Positions 6,924 to 15,364 of a stretch of DNA of 17,792 nucleotides are shown one piece after another; position 1 is the first letter of the stretch, and each line of letters opens with the position of its first letter. Source of the stretch: Desulfobacteraceae bacterium (GTDB lineage: Bacteria > Desulfobacterota > Desulfobacteria > Desulfobacterales > Desulfatirhabdiaceae); assembly GCA_027325475.1 (NCBI GenBank), contig DAIEFO010000001.1, positions 9,312-27,103 on the forward strand, in the 5' to 3' direction. The notes beneath the pieces are model-generated. The model did not search any database and was not told the origin of the DNA. It saw only the letters and a program-made list of their open reading frames with translations. Made by a program: the position numbers and the translations under genes.

Positions 6924-8516
6924 ATGACCATTGATGAAAAGGATTTTTTCCGGCAGGTCACATTGCGAATCTGCGGGAGTCTGGAAATTGAAAAAGCCCT
7001 GTGGCAATGTCTGCTTTATATCCGGAATTTTCTGCCGGCCGGGCAGATGAGTCTTCATGTCTATCATCGCGATGTGGGGGTCGTAGAGACCATTGCCAAC
7101 GCCACCCGGGAAGGATTCAGAGCTCTGGCCCTGAGTTCCCAGCTTTCGGATGACACGCGGAGACGCATTGAAAAACTGGGATTGATCCGGGTTCGGGCCA
7201 TTCCCAGACTCGGGGATGATCCGGTGTGCAGTCCGGTAGCTGAAAAATTCAATGCTCTGGATATGCCGGCCGTGGTTTCTGATCTGGTTCTGGAAAAAAA
7301 GCTTCTGGGCGTTCTGGCCATTTTCGGAAACGGCCGCACGCCTTTTACAAAAGAGCATCTGCAGCTTATCGGCGCCGTCAATGAACCTTTTGCCGTCGCA
7401 TTGATCAACAGCCTGCGGTATCGGGAACTGCAGAAACTCAGGGATATTCTGGCGGATGACAACCGGTATTTGCAGGATGAACTGCGGCGAATGGTCGGCG
7501 AAGATGTCATTGGTGCGGATTCTGGCCTGAAGCCCGTCATGGATCTGGTCCGGCAGGTGGCGCCGCTGGACAGTCCGGTGCTGCTGCTGGGTGAAACCGG
7601 TTCCGGCAAGGAAGTCATTGCCAACGCCATTCACAAGGCGTCTTCCCGCAGACAGGCTCCGTTTATCAAGGTCAACTGCGGCGCCATTCCGCCGACCCTG
7701 ATGGACAGTGAACTGTTCGGGCATGAAAAAGGCGCTTTCACCGGTGCTCTTTCCCAGAAAAGAGGAAGAATCGAACGCGCGCACACCGGCACGTTGTTTC
7801 TGGATGAAATCGGAGAGCTGTCTCCGGATGCCCAGGTGCGACTGCTTCGCGTGCTTCAGGAAAAGGAAATCGAACGTGTCGGCGGCTCAGGCCCCATTCC
7901 GATCAATATCCGCATCATCGCTGCCACTCACCGGAATCTGGAAAACATGTTGAATAGCGGTGCGTTCCGGGAAGATCTGTATTTCCGGCTCAGAGTGTTT
8001 CCGATCTCCATTCCGCCCCTGCGAAGCCGAATGAGGGATATGCCGGCCCTGGTTCAGCACTTTATTCAGAAAAAAGCGTTGGAGATGAAACGCAGTCCGG
8101 CGCCGGGACTGGCATTCGGAGCTCTGGAGCGCCTGACGGCTTACCGCTGGCCCGGCAATGTCCGCGAACTGGAAAACGCCGTGGAGCGGGCGTTGATTCT
8201 CAGCCGGGGCGAGCCGCTGGTTTTTGATGATATTGCGTCCAAAACAGAAAAAATTCCAGAAGAGAGGCTGTCCCTTCCCTTATCGGCTCAAATCCCGGAA
8301 AATCAGGATCTGGATGCTGTGACGCGTCAGCATATCCGTCAAATTCTGGATATCTGCAATGGCCGGGTGGAAGGGGAAAAAGGGGCTGCCAGGCGGCTGA
8401 ATATTCACCCATCCACGCTGCGTAAGCGCATGCGGAAACTGGGGATTCCGTTTGGACGAAAGGCGACGGGGTGCGGGGCTGTTCAGATCGCGTCGGACAC
8501 ATTCAGATACATCTGA
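6924..8516 (+). CDS. Sigma-54-dependent transcriptional activator (GAF-AAA+-Fis HTH)
   Basis: 530-residue enhancer-binding protein that remodels RNA polymerase carrying sigma-54. The N-terminal 165 or so residues resemble a GAF sensor domain, with no aspartate receiver, so it probably senses a small ligand in the manner of FhlA/NifA-like proteins. The central AAA+ domain has Walker A GETGSGKE (223-230), the sigma-54 contact loop GAFTGA (270-275), Walker B GTLFLDEIGEL and the arginine-finger segment FREDLYFRL. The C-terminus carries a Fis-type helix-turn-helix (GAARRLNIHPSTLRKRMRKLGI). I chose the ATG at 6924, with CGAGG about 10 bases upstream. An in-frame ATG at 6879 adds 15 residues but has no Shine-Dalgarno sequence. 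Its position across from a sigma-54 promoter and dyad sites makes it the likely activator of the acyl-CoA dehydrogenase operon, perhaps in response to an acyl-CoA or carboxylic acid; the ligand is a guess. Confidence 0.92.
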   Translation: MTIDEKDFFRQVTLRICGSLEIEKALWQCLLYIRNFLPAGQMSLHVYHRDVGVVETIANATREGFRALALSSQLSDDTRRRIEKLGLIRVRAIPRLGDDPVCSPVAEKFNALDMPAVVSDLVLEKKLLGVLAIFGNGRTPFTKEHLQLIGAVNEPFAVALINSLRYRELQKLRDILADDNRYLQDELRRMVGEDVIGADSGLKPVMDLVRQVAPLDSPVLLLGETGSGKEVIANAIHKASSRRQAPFIKVNCGAIPPTLMDSELFGHEKGAFTGALSQKRGRIERAHTGTLFLDEIGELSPDAQVRLLRVLQEKEIERVGGSGPIPINIRIIAATHRNLENMLNSGAFREDLYFRLRVFPISIPPLRSRMRDMPALVQHFIQKKALEMKRSPAPGLAFGALERLTAYRWPGNVRELENAVERALILSRGEPLVFDDIASKTEKIPEERLSLPLSAQIPENQDLDAVTRQHIRQILDICNGRVEGEKGAARRLNIHPSTLRKRMRKLGIPFGRKATGCGAVQIASDTFRYI

Positions 8517-8561
8517 TCATTATCACAGCCAAAGAAAAAGCGGAGTATGCTTCGGAAAAAA

Positions 8562-9566
8562 TCAGTTGTTGCGCAGGCGCGCCTTCGAATAAACATCCTG
8601 ATCCAGAAGGGTGTTCTTCACCCAGGAACACGGATAACGATGAAAGCCGGCTGCCGCAATCATTGCTGCATTATCGCCGCAGTATTTCAGTGAAGGTAAA
8701 TAAACCCGCAGCCCGTTTTCCGGAGCAGATGCACTGATTTTCCGCCGGAGCTCTGAATTGGCGGCAACCCCTCCGACGACAGCGATCCGGTGACGTTTCC
8801 GGGACAAAGCAGCCTGGACGAGCTTGGTTGTCAGCACCTCCGTAGCGGCTTTCTGAAATCCGGCCACAATGTCTGGAACGTTCGTGGCGCCATTGAGTTC
8901 GATATATCGTCTGACAGCAGATTTCAGTCCGCTGAAGCTGAAGTCAAAATCCGTTGTATCCAGACAGGGGCGGGGAAAATGTATCTGTTCCGGATTTCCT
9001 TTAAATGCCATTTGTTCAATGACCACGCCGCCTGGATATCCCAGCCCCAGCATTTTGGCGACCTTGTCAAAAGCCTCTCCGACCGCATCGTCTCGTGTCT
9101 GCCCCATCAGCTCACATGAGGTATGTGAAGTTACGTCATAAATCCCGGTATGTCCCCCGGAAACAAGCAGCGCGACAAACGGAAAATCCGGGATATCCTG
9201 TTCAAGAAACAGGGAATGGATATGGCCTTCGAGATGATCGACGCCGATACAGGGGATTTCCTGAGCATAGGCGTAAGCTTTGGCAAACGAAAAACCCACC
9301 AGAAGGGCGCCGACAAGACCCGGCCCCTGAGTGGCCGCCACGGCATCAAGATGATTCCCGGAAATACCCGACTGTTCGACAGCCTCATGCACGATCTGTG
9401 TGATCGATTCCAGATGCTTGCGGGATGCCAGCTCCGGGACCACGCCGCCGAAAGGATGGTGCAGTGCAATCTGGGATGCCACCACGGATGAGAGAACGTG
9501 GCCGCCATCTCTGACCACGGCTGCGGACGTTTCATCACAGGAGGTTTCGATGCCTAAAATGATCAT
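8562..9566 (-). CDS. tsaD: tRNA N6-threonylcarbamoyladenosine transferase TsaD
   Basis: Catalytic subunit that transfers the threonylcarbamoyl group to A37 of ANN-decoding tRNAs, working with TsaB, TsaC and TsaE in the cytoplasm. The 334 residues are the normal bacterial length. It begins MIILGIETSCDETSAAVV, followed by GGVVPELASRKHLE, the metal-binding His111 and His115 in VDHLEGHIHSL, VSGGHTG, and the ATP-site segments FSFSGLKSAV and GGVAANSELR. Its ATG overlaps the stop of the preceding glycan transferase gene as ATGA (9563-9566), which indicates translational coupling. It is the last gene of the purM-transferase-tsaD run and converges on the sigma-54 activator gene, with 45 bases between. 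Nothing looks degraded. Confidence 0.97.
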   Translation of the reverse strand: MIILGIETSCDETSAAVVRDGGHVLSSVVASQIALHHPFGGVVPELASRKHLESITQIVHEAVEQSGISGNHLDAVAATQGPGLVGALLVGFSFAKAYAYAQEIPCIGVDHLEGHIHSLFLEQDIPDFPFVALLVSGGHTGIYDVTSHTSCELMGQTRDDAVGEAFDKVAKMLGLGYPGGVVIEQMAFKGNPEQIHFPRPCLDTTDFDFSFSGLKSAVRRYIELNGATNVPDIVAGFQKAATEVLTTKLVQAALSRKRHRIAVVGGVAANSELRRKISASAPENGLRVYLPSLKYCGDNAAMIAAAGFHRYPCSWVKNTLLDQDVYSKARLRNN

Positions 9567-11398
9567 GGCGCTTCCGTATCAATGGGCTCGATATGAACGG
9601 AAAACTGCTTCAGGTAAAGATCGTGCATCCTGCAAAATTCCTTCAGAAATTTATGGTGTTCAATGTCATTTTCGATAAAGGAAACCAGAAGGGTGGTAAC
9701 CGGATATTTTTGAATTAGGTCTTCCATATTCCCGAAGGCTCCCAGAATCGGATAACCCTGAAGCTTTTTGCCGATTTTAAGTGGATCGTCATCAATAAAT
9801 CCAATGGGTTTCACATGATGTTTTTTATTATAGAGAATTTCCCGCAACAATATTTCGCCGCCTCTTCCGGCTCCGTAAATGAATACTTGTTCACCGGACA
9901 GCGTCTTTCGTTTCACAGCATCGCCAAAAAGCCTGAAAAATCCGCGGGAGCCCAGTACCATGCTTGTGGTTATCAGGCAATCAATAACAAAAATAGCCTT
10001 TGAAAAATCCTTGAACCCATAAATGAACGTTACGGTGGTCACCGATAAAAATGAGGCGATAACGGACGCTTTGATATATACCACCACATCGTTGGAATTC
10101 AGATATCCCCATACGCCGCGATAAACGCCCACAATATAAAAAATCAAGAGCTTGCAAATGATCACCGCCGGAAGAGATTTCAGGAATATTTTGAAGTAGT
10201 AGCCAAAATCCGTCGAATTGAACCGAAGCCGGTATGACAGGTAATAGGAAAATGCAACGAGACAGAAATCGAGGATGACCAGCACCAGTTGTTTTTTATA
10301 GGTCAAATCTATGAGAATGTGCGAAAAAACCTGGTCTCTGAGTGCTGAAAATTCTTTTTCAGGGTATATCCGGAGCTGAGACAGATAAACACCCATAAGC
10401 AGTATCGCCAGCGTCACGGGAATAATCACGGACGGGGATGAAAGGGTATCGCTTCGGCTTACAAGCAGTGCTGCCGTGCCCGATATGAGGCCGATTCCGT
10501 ATAAAAAAAGTACGGCGTTTTTTTCACTGAACCCCAGTAGCACCAGGCGATGGGATGTGTGGTCTTTGCCGCCTGTGGAAGCTTTTCGGCCGCTTAACAG
10601 CCGAATCAATGTCACCATCGTTGTGTCAGATATCGGTACCATCACGATCATCACCGGAACGGCAATGGAAGCCATCATATTTCCGGGAAATTTTTCCGAA
10701 AATCCCAGACAAAGCATCGATATGGCAAACCCGATCATCAGACTGCCGCAGTCGCCCATAAAAATAGAGGCGGGATTGAAATTGTACACCAGAAATGCAG
10801 CACAAGCTCCAGCTATTATTGCAGATGCCATCGCCAATTCCGGGCAGATTCCTGCATAAATGAGCGTCAGGAAAATAGCGGATACGGCGGCGATTCCGGC
10901 GCAGAGCCCATCCATGTTGTCCAGAAGATTGAACGCGTTGGTGATGCCCACGATCCAGAAAATGGTCAACAGCGTGTCCAGCGTCATGGATACCAGCCAG
11001 TGCAGCCTGAAACCCAAAAAAGCCACCATGGATGCCGCCAGTATCTGTCCCAGCAGTTTGGTCTGGGGTTTGAGCCGGATACGGTCATCCACAAGCCCTA
11101 ACAAAAACATCACAGTAATACCGATCCACAGAACAGGTGTAAAAGAGGGTATCAGAAAGGTATCGGAAGCGCTGGGATGAGGCAGGGAAACCGCGTGAAA
11201 ATCTGAAATCACAAAGAGAGGAATCGCTATGCCCAGATATATGGCAATACCTCCGGACAGCGCTGTCGGTTTTTTATGCCAGCGATCCGCCGCAGGCCTT
11301 GCTATCCATCCTCTTGTAACCGCCAGTCTGCGTACGAGTGGCGTCAAAATCAGACAGACAGCGAAGGCTGTCAGAGATAATATGAAGATATTTGTCAT
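9563..11398 (-). CDS. WecA/MraY-like polyprenyl-phosphate sugar-1-P transferase fused to a membrane + Rossmann module
   Basis: 611-residue two-part membrane protein. Residues 1 to about 340 match glycosyltransferase family 4 (WecA/TagO/MraY), which load a sugar-1-phosphate onto a polyprenyl phosphate: catalytic VDD (Asp104-Asp105), NAFNLLDNMDGL (154-165), FMGDCGS (213-219) and the GGKDHTSHR loop (His280, His283, Arg284), among about ten membrane segments. Residues 370-490 hold about four more membrane segments, and 505-610 a nucleotide-binding Rossmann-like domain (IYGAGRGGEILLREIL, GFIDDDP). This second half resembles the N-terminal part of CapD/FlaA1-type sugar dehydratases or the CoA_binding_3 part of WcaJ-type enzymes, but no epimerase/dehydratase or priming-transferase catalytic domain follows. 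The ATG has no clear Shine-Dalgarno sequence and lies 16 bases after the purM stop. A role in the first step of O-antigen, capsule or other envelope glycan synthesis is inferred; the fused half may sense or bind a nucleotide. Confidence 0.88.
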   Translation of the reverse strand: MTNIFILSLTAFAVCLILTPLVRRLAVTRGWIARPAADRWHKKPTALSGGIAIYLGIAIPLFVISDFHAVSLPHPSASDTFLIPSFTPVLWIGITVMFLLGLVDDRIRLKPQTKLLGQILAASMVAFLGFRLHWLVSMTLDTLLTIFWIVGITNAFNLLDNMDGLCAGIAAVSAIFLTLIYAGICPELAMASAIIAGACAAFLVYNFNPASIFMGDCGSLMIGFAISMLCLGFSEKFPGNMMASIAVPVMIVMVPISDTTMVTLIRLLSGRKASTGGKDHTSHRLVLLGFSEKNAVLFLYGIGLISGTAALLVSRSDTLSSPSVIIPVTLAILLMGVYLSQLRIYPEKEFSALRDQVFSHILIDLTYKKQLVLVILDFCLVAFSYYLSYRLRFNSTDFGYYFKIFLKSLPAVIICKLLIFYIVGVYRGVWGYLNSNDVVVYIKASVIASFLSVTTVTFIYGFKDFSKAIFVIDCLITTSMVLGSRGFFRLFGDAVKRKTLSGEQVFIYGAGRGGEILLREILYNKKHHVKPIGFIDDDPLKIGKKLQGYPILGAFGNMEDLIQKYPVTTLLVSFIENDIEHHKFLKEFCRMHDLYLKQFSVHIEPIDTEAP

Positions 11399-11414
11399 CG
11401 TCGAAAAACGGTTG

Positions 11415-12464
11415 TCATGATGCTATCCAGGCAATCTGTTCGTCGGAGTTTTTGCGTTCTACAACTTCACCCATCAGATACGCCTGTTCCCCAGCGCCAT
11501 TCAGCCGTTCCAGTACATCCTGAACCGCCGATTCAGGAACGACAGCGATCATGCCGATGCCATTATTGAAAGTTCGCATCATTTCTGTGTCGGATATATT
11601 GCCGCCTTCCTGAAGTAATTTGAATATGGGCGGAATGTTCCAACTCCCCAGGTGAATTATTACCTTGCAGGCTTTGGGAATGACCCGGATGATATTTTCG
11701 GATATTCCTCCGCCCGTGATGTGAGCAAGGCCGTGAATCGGAATATCCCGGATGAGTTTTAAAATGCTTTCGGAATAAATCCGCGTTGGCGTCAGCAGCT
11801 CTTCACCCAGCGTTTTACCAAGTTCCGGGATATGACTGTCCACCGACAGTTTCAAAACGTCAAAACAGATTTTTCGCACCAGAGAATAGCCGTTGCTGTG
11901 AAGCCCGCTGGATGCAATGCCGATCAGCTTGTGTCCGACATGAATTTCAGAGCCGTCAATAATTCTGGTGTTATCCACGATACCGACGGCAAAGCCTGCC
12001 AGATCGTATTCATCATCGTGATAAATGCCCGGCATTTCAGCAGTTTCACCGCCGATCAGTGCGCAGTTGGCCTGCCGGCATCCTTCGCCGACGCCGCTGA
12101 TGATATCGGTAGCCACATCATTCCTGAGATGCCCCATTGCCAGATAATCCAAAAAAAACAAAGGTTTTGCCCCTTGAACCACCACATCGTTGACACTCAT
12201 GGCGACAAGATCGATGCCAATGGTGTCGTGTTTGTTCATCATGAATGCGATTTTGAGCTTGGTGCCTACCCCGTCGGTGGAACTGACCAGAACGGGCCGC
12301 TCCAAATTGGATAGATTGAGAGAAAACAAACCGCCAAAACCGCCGATCTCACCCATAACTCCGCTTCTGGGCGTGTGACCGGCAATGGATTTTATGCTGC
12401 GGACCAGCACGTTTGCCTTATCGATATCAACACCTGCGTCCGCATATGTAAAGGACTGCGACAT
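11415..12464 (-). CDS. purM: Phosphoribosylformylglycinamidine cyclo-ligase (AIR synthetase)
   Basis: Fifth step of purine synthesis: ATP-dependent ring closure of FGAM to aminoimidazole ribotide, in the cytoplasm. The 349 residues match the family length. Diagnostic segments are TYADAGVDIDKANVLVRSIK at the N-terminus, SSTDGVGTKLKIA, HDTIGIDLVAMSVND, FFLDYLA, ALIGGETAEMPG, GLHSNGYSLVRK and HITGGGISENI. A Shine-Dalgarno sequence AGGAG lies about 7-8 bases before the ATG. It heads the minus-strand run purM - glycan transferase - tsaD, so a cell-envelope gene and a tRNA-modification gene would share its transcript. A weak candidate promoter is TTGACT (12663-12658) with TAGGTT 17 bases later. The leader would be about 160 bases; I recognise no riboswitch in it. 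Confidence 0.97.
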   Translation of the reverse strand: MSQSFTYADAGVDIDKANVLVRSIKSIAGHTPRSGVMGEIGGFGGLFSLNLSNLERPVLVSSTDGVGTKLKIAFMMNKHDTIGIDLVAMSVNDVVVQGAKPLFFLDYLAMGHLRNDVATDIISGVGEGCRQANCALIGGETAEMPGIYHDDEYDLAGFAVGIVDNTRIIDGSEIHVGHKLIGIASSGLHSNGYSLVRKICFDVLKLSVDSHIPELGKTLGEELLTPTRIYSESILKLIRDIPIHGLAHITGGGISENIIRVIPKACKVIIHLGSWNIPPIFKLLQEGGNISDTEMMRTFNNGIGMIAVVPESAVQDVLERLNGAGEQAYLMGEVVERKNSDEQIAWIAS

Positions 12465-12658
12465 AACTATCTCCTGCTTGGGAAAACAGATATCCGATCA
12501 AGTGATCTTTGGAACTGGTATCGGAATCGACATCAAAGATGATGACGCCGACCGGTATGATTATTGATATAACCCGCAGCTCCGCAAAGACACGCATCTG
12601 TAAATCTGTAGCGAAAAACTTGAAATTATTCAAGAACCTAAACATTTTCGGCTGAAAA

Positions 12659-12676
12659 GTCAAAACATTTTTTGAC
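12659..12676. promoter_or_regulatory. Dyad overlapping back-to-back -35 boxes
   Basis: GTCAAAACATTTTTTGAC is a 7-base perfect inverted repeat (12659-12665 and 12670-12676) with a 4-base centre. The right arm contains most of the TTGACA -35 box of the plus-strand operon, and the left arm most of a TTGACT box facing purM. The symmetry may simply reflect two -35 boxes face to face, or may be an operator shared by both promoters. Confidence 0.45.
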
Positions 12677-12700
12677 ATGAACAGCGTTGTATTGTATGAA
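12672..12700 (+). promoter_or_regulatory. Sigma-70-type promoter for the aminotransferase-hom-thrH operon
   Basis: TTGACA (12672-12677), a 17-base spacer and TATGAA (12695-12700). The -35 is perfect and the -10 matches four of six. The start would be near 12707, leaving a leader of about 93 bases before the GTG at 12800. No attenuator or T-box was recognised in the leader. Confidence 0.65.
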
Positions 12701-12799
12701 ATACCAGTGTTTTTAATATGAAAAAAGGATGTGGTGAGCTGCTCTTTTTTGATAACTTCATCCAGGAATCGACAGACTTAATCTATACCGAGGTGTGCT

Positions 12800-13966
12800 G
12801 TGACTAAATTCGCCAGATTGGACAGACTTCCGCCCTATGTTTTTGCTACCGTCAATAAAATCAAGATGGAAGCCAGGCATGCGGGAAAAGATATTATAGA
12901 CCTGGGAATGGGAAACCCTGATTTGGGAACCCCCCGCCATATCGTTGACAAACTGGTGGAGGCCGCCCAGAAACCCCCCAATCACCGCTATTCCGCATCC
13001 ATGGGTATTACACGGCTGCGGCTGGCGATATCCGATTGGTATAAACGGCGTTTTGATGTGGATGTTGACCCGGATTCTGAAGCCATTGTCACTATCGGTG
13101 TCAAGGAAGGGCTTTCTCACCTGGTGCTGGTTACCATTCGTCCGGGAGATGTGGTTTTTACCCCGAACCCCACATATCCGATTCATCCCTATTCCGCCAT
13201 CATTGCCGGCGGCGATGTCCGGGGAATTCCGGTAGGGCCCGGTTGTGATTTTTTCGAGAATCTGATCAACGCCACCAAACAGACCTGGCCGCGACCCAAA
13301 GTACTGATTATCTCGTATCCTCACAATCCAACCACAGAGGTGGTGGATCTCGATTTCTTTCAGAAAATTGTGGATTTCGCTAAAGACAATAACATGCTGG
13401 TTATCCATGATTTTGCCTATGCAGATCTGACATTTGATGACTATAAGGCTCCCAGCTTTCTTCAGGCCAAGGGCGCCAAAGACGTCGGTGTAGAGTTTTT
13501 TTCATTATCTAAAAGTTACAGCATGGCTGGATGGCGGGTCGGGTTCTGCGTCGGCAATCCGGAAACCATTGCTGCATTGAAGCGTATCAAGAGTTACCTG
13601 GATTACGGTGTCTTTCAGCCCATTCAGATAGCATCCATCATCGCTCTAAACGGACCTCAGGAATGCGTGCAGGAGATTCGGGATACCTACCGTGAAAGAA
13701 GGGACGCTCTCATTTCGGGCCTTCATCGTATTGGCTGGGAAATCAAGAGTCCGAAAGGCACCATGTTTGTGTGGGGTAAGATTCCTGATCAGTATCTTCA
13801 CATGGGGTCTGTGGAATTTGCCAAGTTTCTGATCAATGAAACCCAGGTAGCGGTTTCTCCGGGTCTGGGGTTTGGTGAGTACGGCGATAACTATGTTCGT
13901 TTCGCGCTGATCGAAAACCCCATGCGGATCAATCAGGCGGTCCGGGGAATCCGGAAAGTGATGTGA
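12800..13966 (+). CDS. PLP-dependent aminotransferase, AlaC-like
   Basis: 388-residue class I/II aminotransferase, fold type I. The N-terminus (RLDRLPPYVFATVNKIKMEA) and DLGMGNPDLGTP match the AlaC (YfdZ) group, which makes alanine from pyruvate and glutamate; relatives are often named aspartate or LL-diaminopimelate aminotransferase. Active-site features: PLP-binding Lys238 in SLSKSYSMAGWRVGF, Asn176 in YPHNPTTEVVD, Asp204 and Tyr207 in IHDFAYADL, and the substrate-carboxylate arginine in YVRFALIEN. In the phosphate-binding segment the usual GSKEGL reads GVKEGL (Val101), a mild change. It starts with GTG at 12800, with GAGG 6 bases ahead; later ATGs would delete conserved sequence. The homoserine dehydrogenase begins one base after the stop, so they are coupled. 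An amino donor or acceptor step linked to aspartate-family amino acids is the likely job, but the substrate is not settled. Confidence 0.88.
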   Translation: MTKFARLDRLPPYVFATVNKIKMEARHAGKDIIDLGMGNPDLGTPRHIVDKLVEAAQKPPNHRYSASMGITRLRLAISDWYKRRFDVDVDPDSEAIVTIGVKEGLSHLVLVTIRPGDVVFTPNPTYPIHPYSAIIAGGDVRGIPVGPGCDFFENLINATKQTWPRPKVLIISYPHNPTTEVVDLDFFQKIVDFAKDNNMLVIHDFAYADLTFDDYKAPSFLQAKGAKDVGVEFFSLSKSYSMAGWRVGFCVGNPETIAALKRIKSYLDYGVFQPIQIASIIALNGPQECVQEIRDTYRERRDALISGLHRIGWEIKSPKGTMFVWGKIPDQYLHMGSVEFAKFLINETQVAVSPGLGFGEYGDNYVRFALIENPMRINQAVRGIRKVM

Positions 13967-13967
13967 T

Positions 13968-15284
13968 ATGAAAACCATTTACATCGGGCTTCTGGGCTGT
14001 GGAACGGTTGGAACCGGCGTTGCACGGATGTTGACGCAAAATCAGGATATCCTCCAGGCAAGGGTCGGTGCTGCGCTGAAACTGAAATACGTTGCGGATA
14101 TCGATATCCAGAGGGACCGTGGCATTGCTTTCGAAACCGGCGTTCTTACCACGGACGCCGGTTCAGTGGTTCGCGATCCGCAGGTTGATATCGTTATTGA
14201 AACCATCGGTGGTTTAGGAATCGCCAGTGCGTTGATTCTTGAGGCGATTGACAATGGCAAGCAGGTGGTTACCGCCAACAAGGCACTTTTGGCCAGTCAG
14301 GGAAACAGCCTGTTTCATGCAGCGGCTGAAAAGGGTGTTGAACTGGCGTTTGAAGCCAGCGTCGGCGGCTGCATGCCGGTGATCAAAACGCTCAGAGAAT
14401 CACTGGTCGGCAATCGGATTCAAGCCATGTCCGGAATTTTAAACGGGACGTGCAATTACATTCTGTCCAAAATCACGGATGACGGCGATACATTTGAAGC
14501 AGCTTTAGCTGAAGCTCAGCGCCGGGGGTTTGCAGAAGCGGATCCCACCCTCGATGTTGAAGGCGCTGACACAGCCCACAAGCTGGCCATTCTGACGTCC
14601 CTGGCATATGGAACTCACCTGAATCTGAAAGATATTTATGTCGAGGGCATATCCCGAATCACCCCGCTGGATATTGAAATCGCGGCACAGTTTGGCTATA
14701 AAATCAAACTCCTGGCCATCAGCAAGAACCGCGGGAATATGGTCGAAGCACGGATACACCCCACCATGATTCCCTGCGATAATCTTCTGTCCAGTGTCAA
14801 CGGCGCGCTGAATGCCATTATGATCACCGGAGACGCGGTGGGCGATATCCTTCTTTACGGAAGAGGCGCCGGAATGATGCCGACCGCCAGTGCCATTGTC
14901 AGCGATGTGGTGGATATTGCCAGAAATCTTCTTGCCGGCGCTGTCGGCAGAGTGCCGGTGCTGTCGTATCAGCGGTCTCATATTCATTCCATCCCTGTAA
15001 TGCCGATGGATGACATTATTTCCAGCTATTATTTTCGGTTTGAAGCGCTGGACCAACCCGGTGTTCTGTCAAAGATATCGGGCATTCTGGGCACTCATGG
15101 CATCAGCCTGAAGTCCGTTCATCAGAAGGGCCGCAAGTCAGAAGGTTCTGTGCCTATTGTCATGATGACGCATTTAGCCAAAGAGTCAAATGTCCAAGCG
15201 GCGCTTTCTGAAATTTATCGACTCGAAGTTGTCAGCGATGTTCCGGCATTGATACGCATCGAAGATGCCAACGAGTCCGCATAA
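13968..15284 (+). CDS. hom: Homoserine dehydrogenase with C-terminal ACT domain
   Basis: Reduces aspartate semialdehyde to homoserine with NAD(P)H, the branch point to threonine and methionine. Its 438 residues give the monofunctional bacterial form. Domains in order: Rossmann fold with GLLGCGTVGTG (Gly10, Gly12, Gly15), TANKALLAS with Lys105, the catalytic domain with GILNGTCNYIL and ADPTLDVEGADTAHKLAIL (Asp201 and Lys205 correspond to the yeast Asp219/Lys223 pair), then an ACT domain from about 350 (FRFEALDQPGVLSKISGIL ... HGISLKSVHQKG). The ACT domain suggests allosteric inhibition by threonine. It follows the aminotransferase by one base and is followed, after 80 bases, by thrH. No aspartate kinase is fused or adjacent. 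Confidence 0.97.
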   Translation: MKTIYIGLLGCGTVGTGVARMLTQNQDILQARVGAALKLKYVADIDIQRDRGIAFETGVLTTDAGSVVRDPQVDIVIETIGGLGIASALILEAIDNGKQVVTANKALLASQGNSLFHAAAEKGVELAFEASVGGCMPVIKTLRESLVGNRIQAMSGILNGTCNYILSKITDDGDTFEAALAEAQRRGFAEADPTLDVEGADTAHKLAILTSLAYGTHLNLKDIYVEGISRITPLDIEIAAQFGYKIKLLAISKNRGNMVEARIHPTMIPCDNLLSSVNGALNAIMITGDAVGDILLYGRGAGMMPTASAIVSDVVDIARNLLAGAVGRVPVLSYQRSHIHSIPVMPMDDIISSYYFRFEALDQPGVLSKISGILGTHGISLKSVHQKGRKSEGSVPIVMMTHLAKESNVQAALSEIYRLEVVSDVPALIRIEDANESA

Positions 15285-15364
15285 TATGTCTGGCTGTTAT
15301 CATAAGACGCCACGGTGAAACAGACGTTTCTTTCCAATGCGTATTTTCTTCCACGAGAGGTTTT

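Larger units (their letters stand above)
12465..12799. other. Divergent intergenic region between purM and the aminotransferase
   Basis: A 335-base stretch with no convincing gene. It holds the sigma-70-type promoter of the aminotransferase operon (12672-12700), a weaker opposing promoter for purM, a dyad joining their -35 boxes (12659-12676), and a smaller dyad CTTGAA-ATTA-TTCAAG (12619-12634) near the predicted purM start. The rest, including both leaders, shows no riboswitch or attenuator that I recognise. Confidence 0.6.

Noticed and set aside
8503..8516. 14-base dyad TCAGAT-AC-ATCTGA at the activator stop codon
   Set aside because: The two-base loop cannot form a good hairpin and no T-tract follows. 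It is probably chance.
8541..8560. Possible terminator between the activator gene and tsaD
   Set aside because: The stem CGGAG/CTTCG is only five pairs with a wobble on the plus strand, where an A-run follows. On the minus strand a T-run follows, but the stem has an A-C mismatch.
12427..12678. 83-codon minus-strand frame overlapping the purM start
   Set aside because: It lacks a ribosome binding site, its start lies inside the promoter -35 boxes, and it overlaps the purM coding start. It resembles no family I know.
15329..15345. Small hairpin GAAAC-AGAC-GTTTC before thrH
   Set aside because: A five-pair AT-rich stem is too weak to call an attenuator or terminator.
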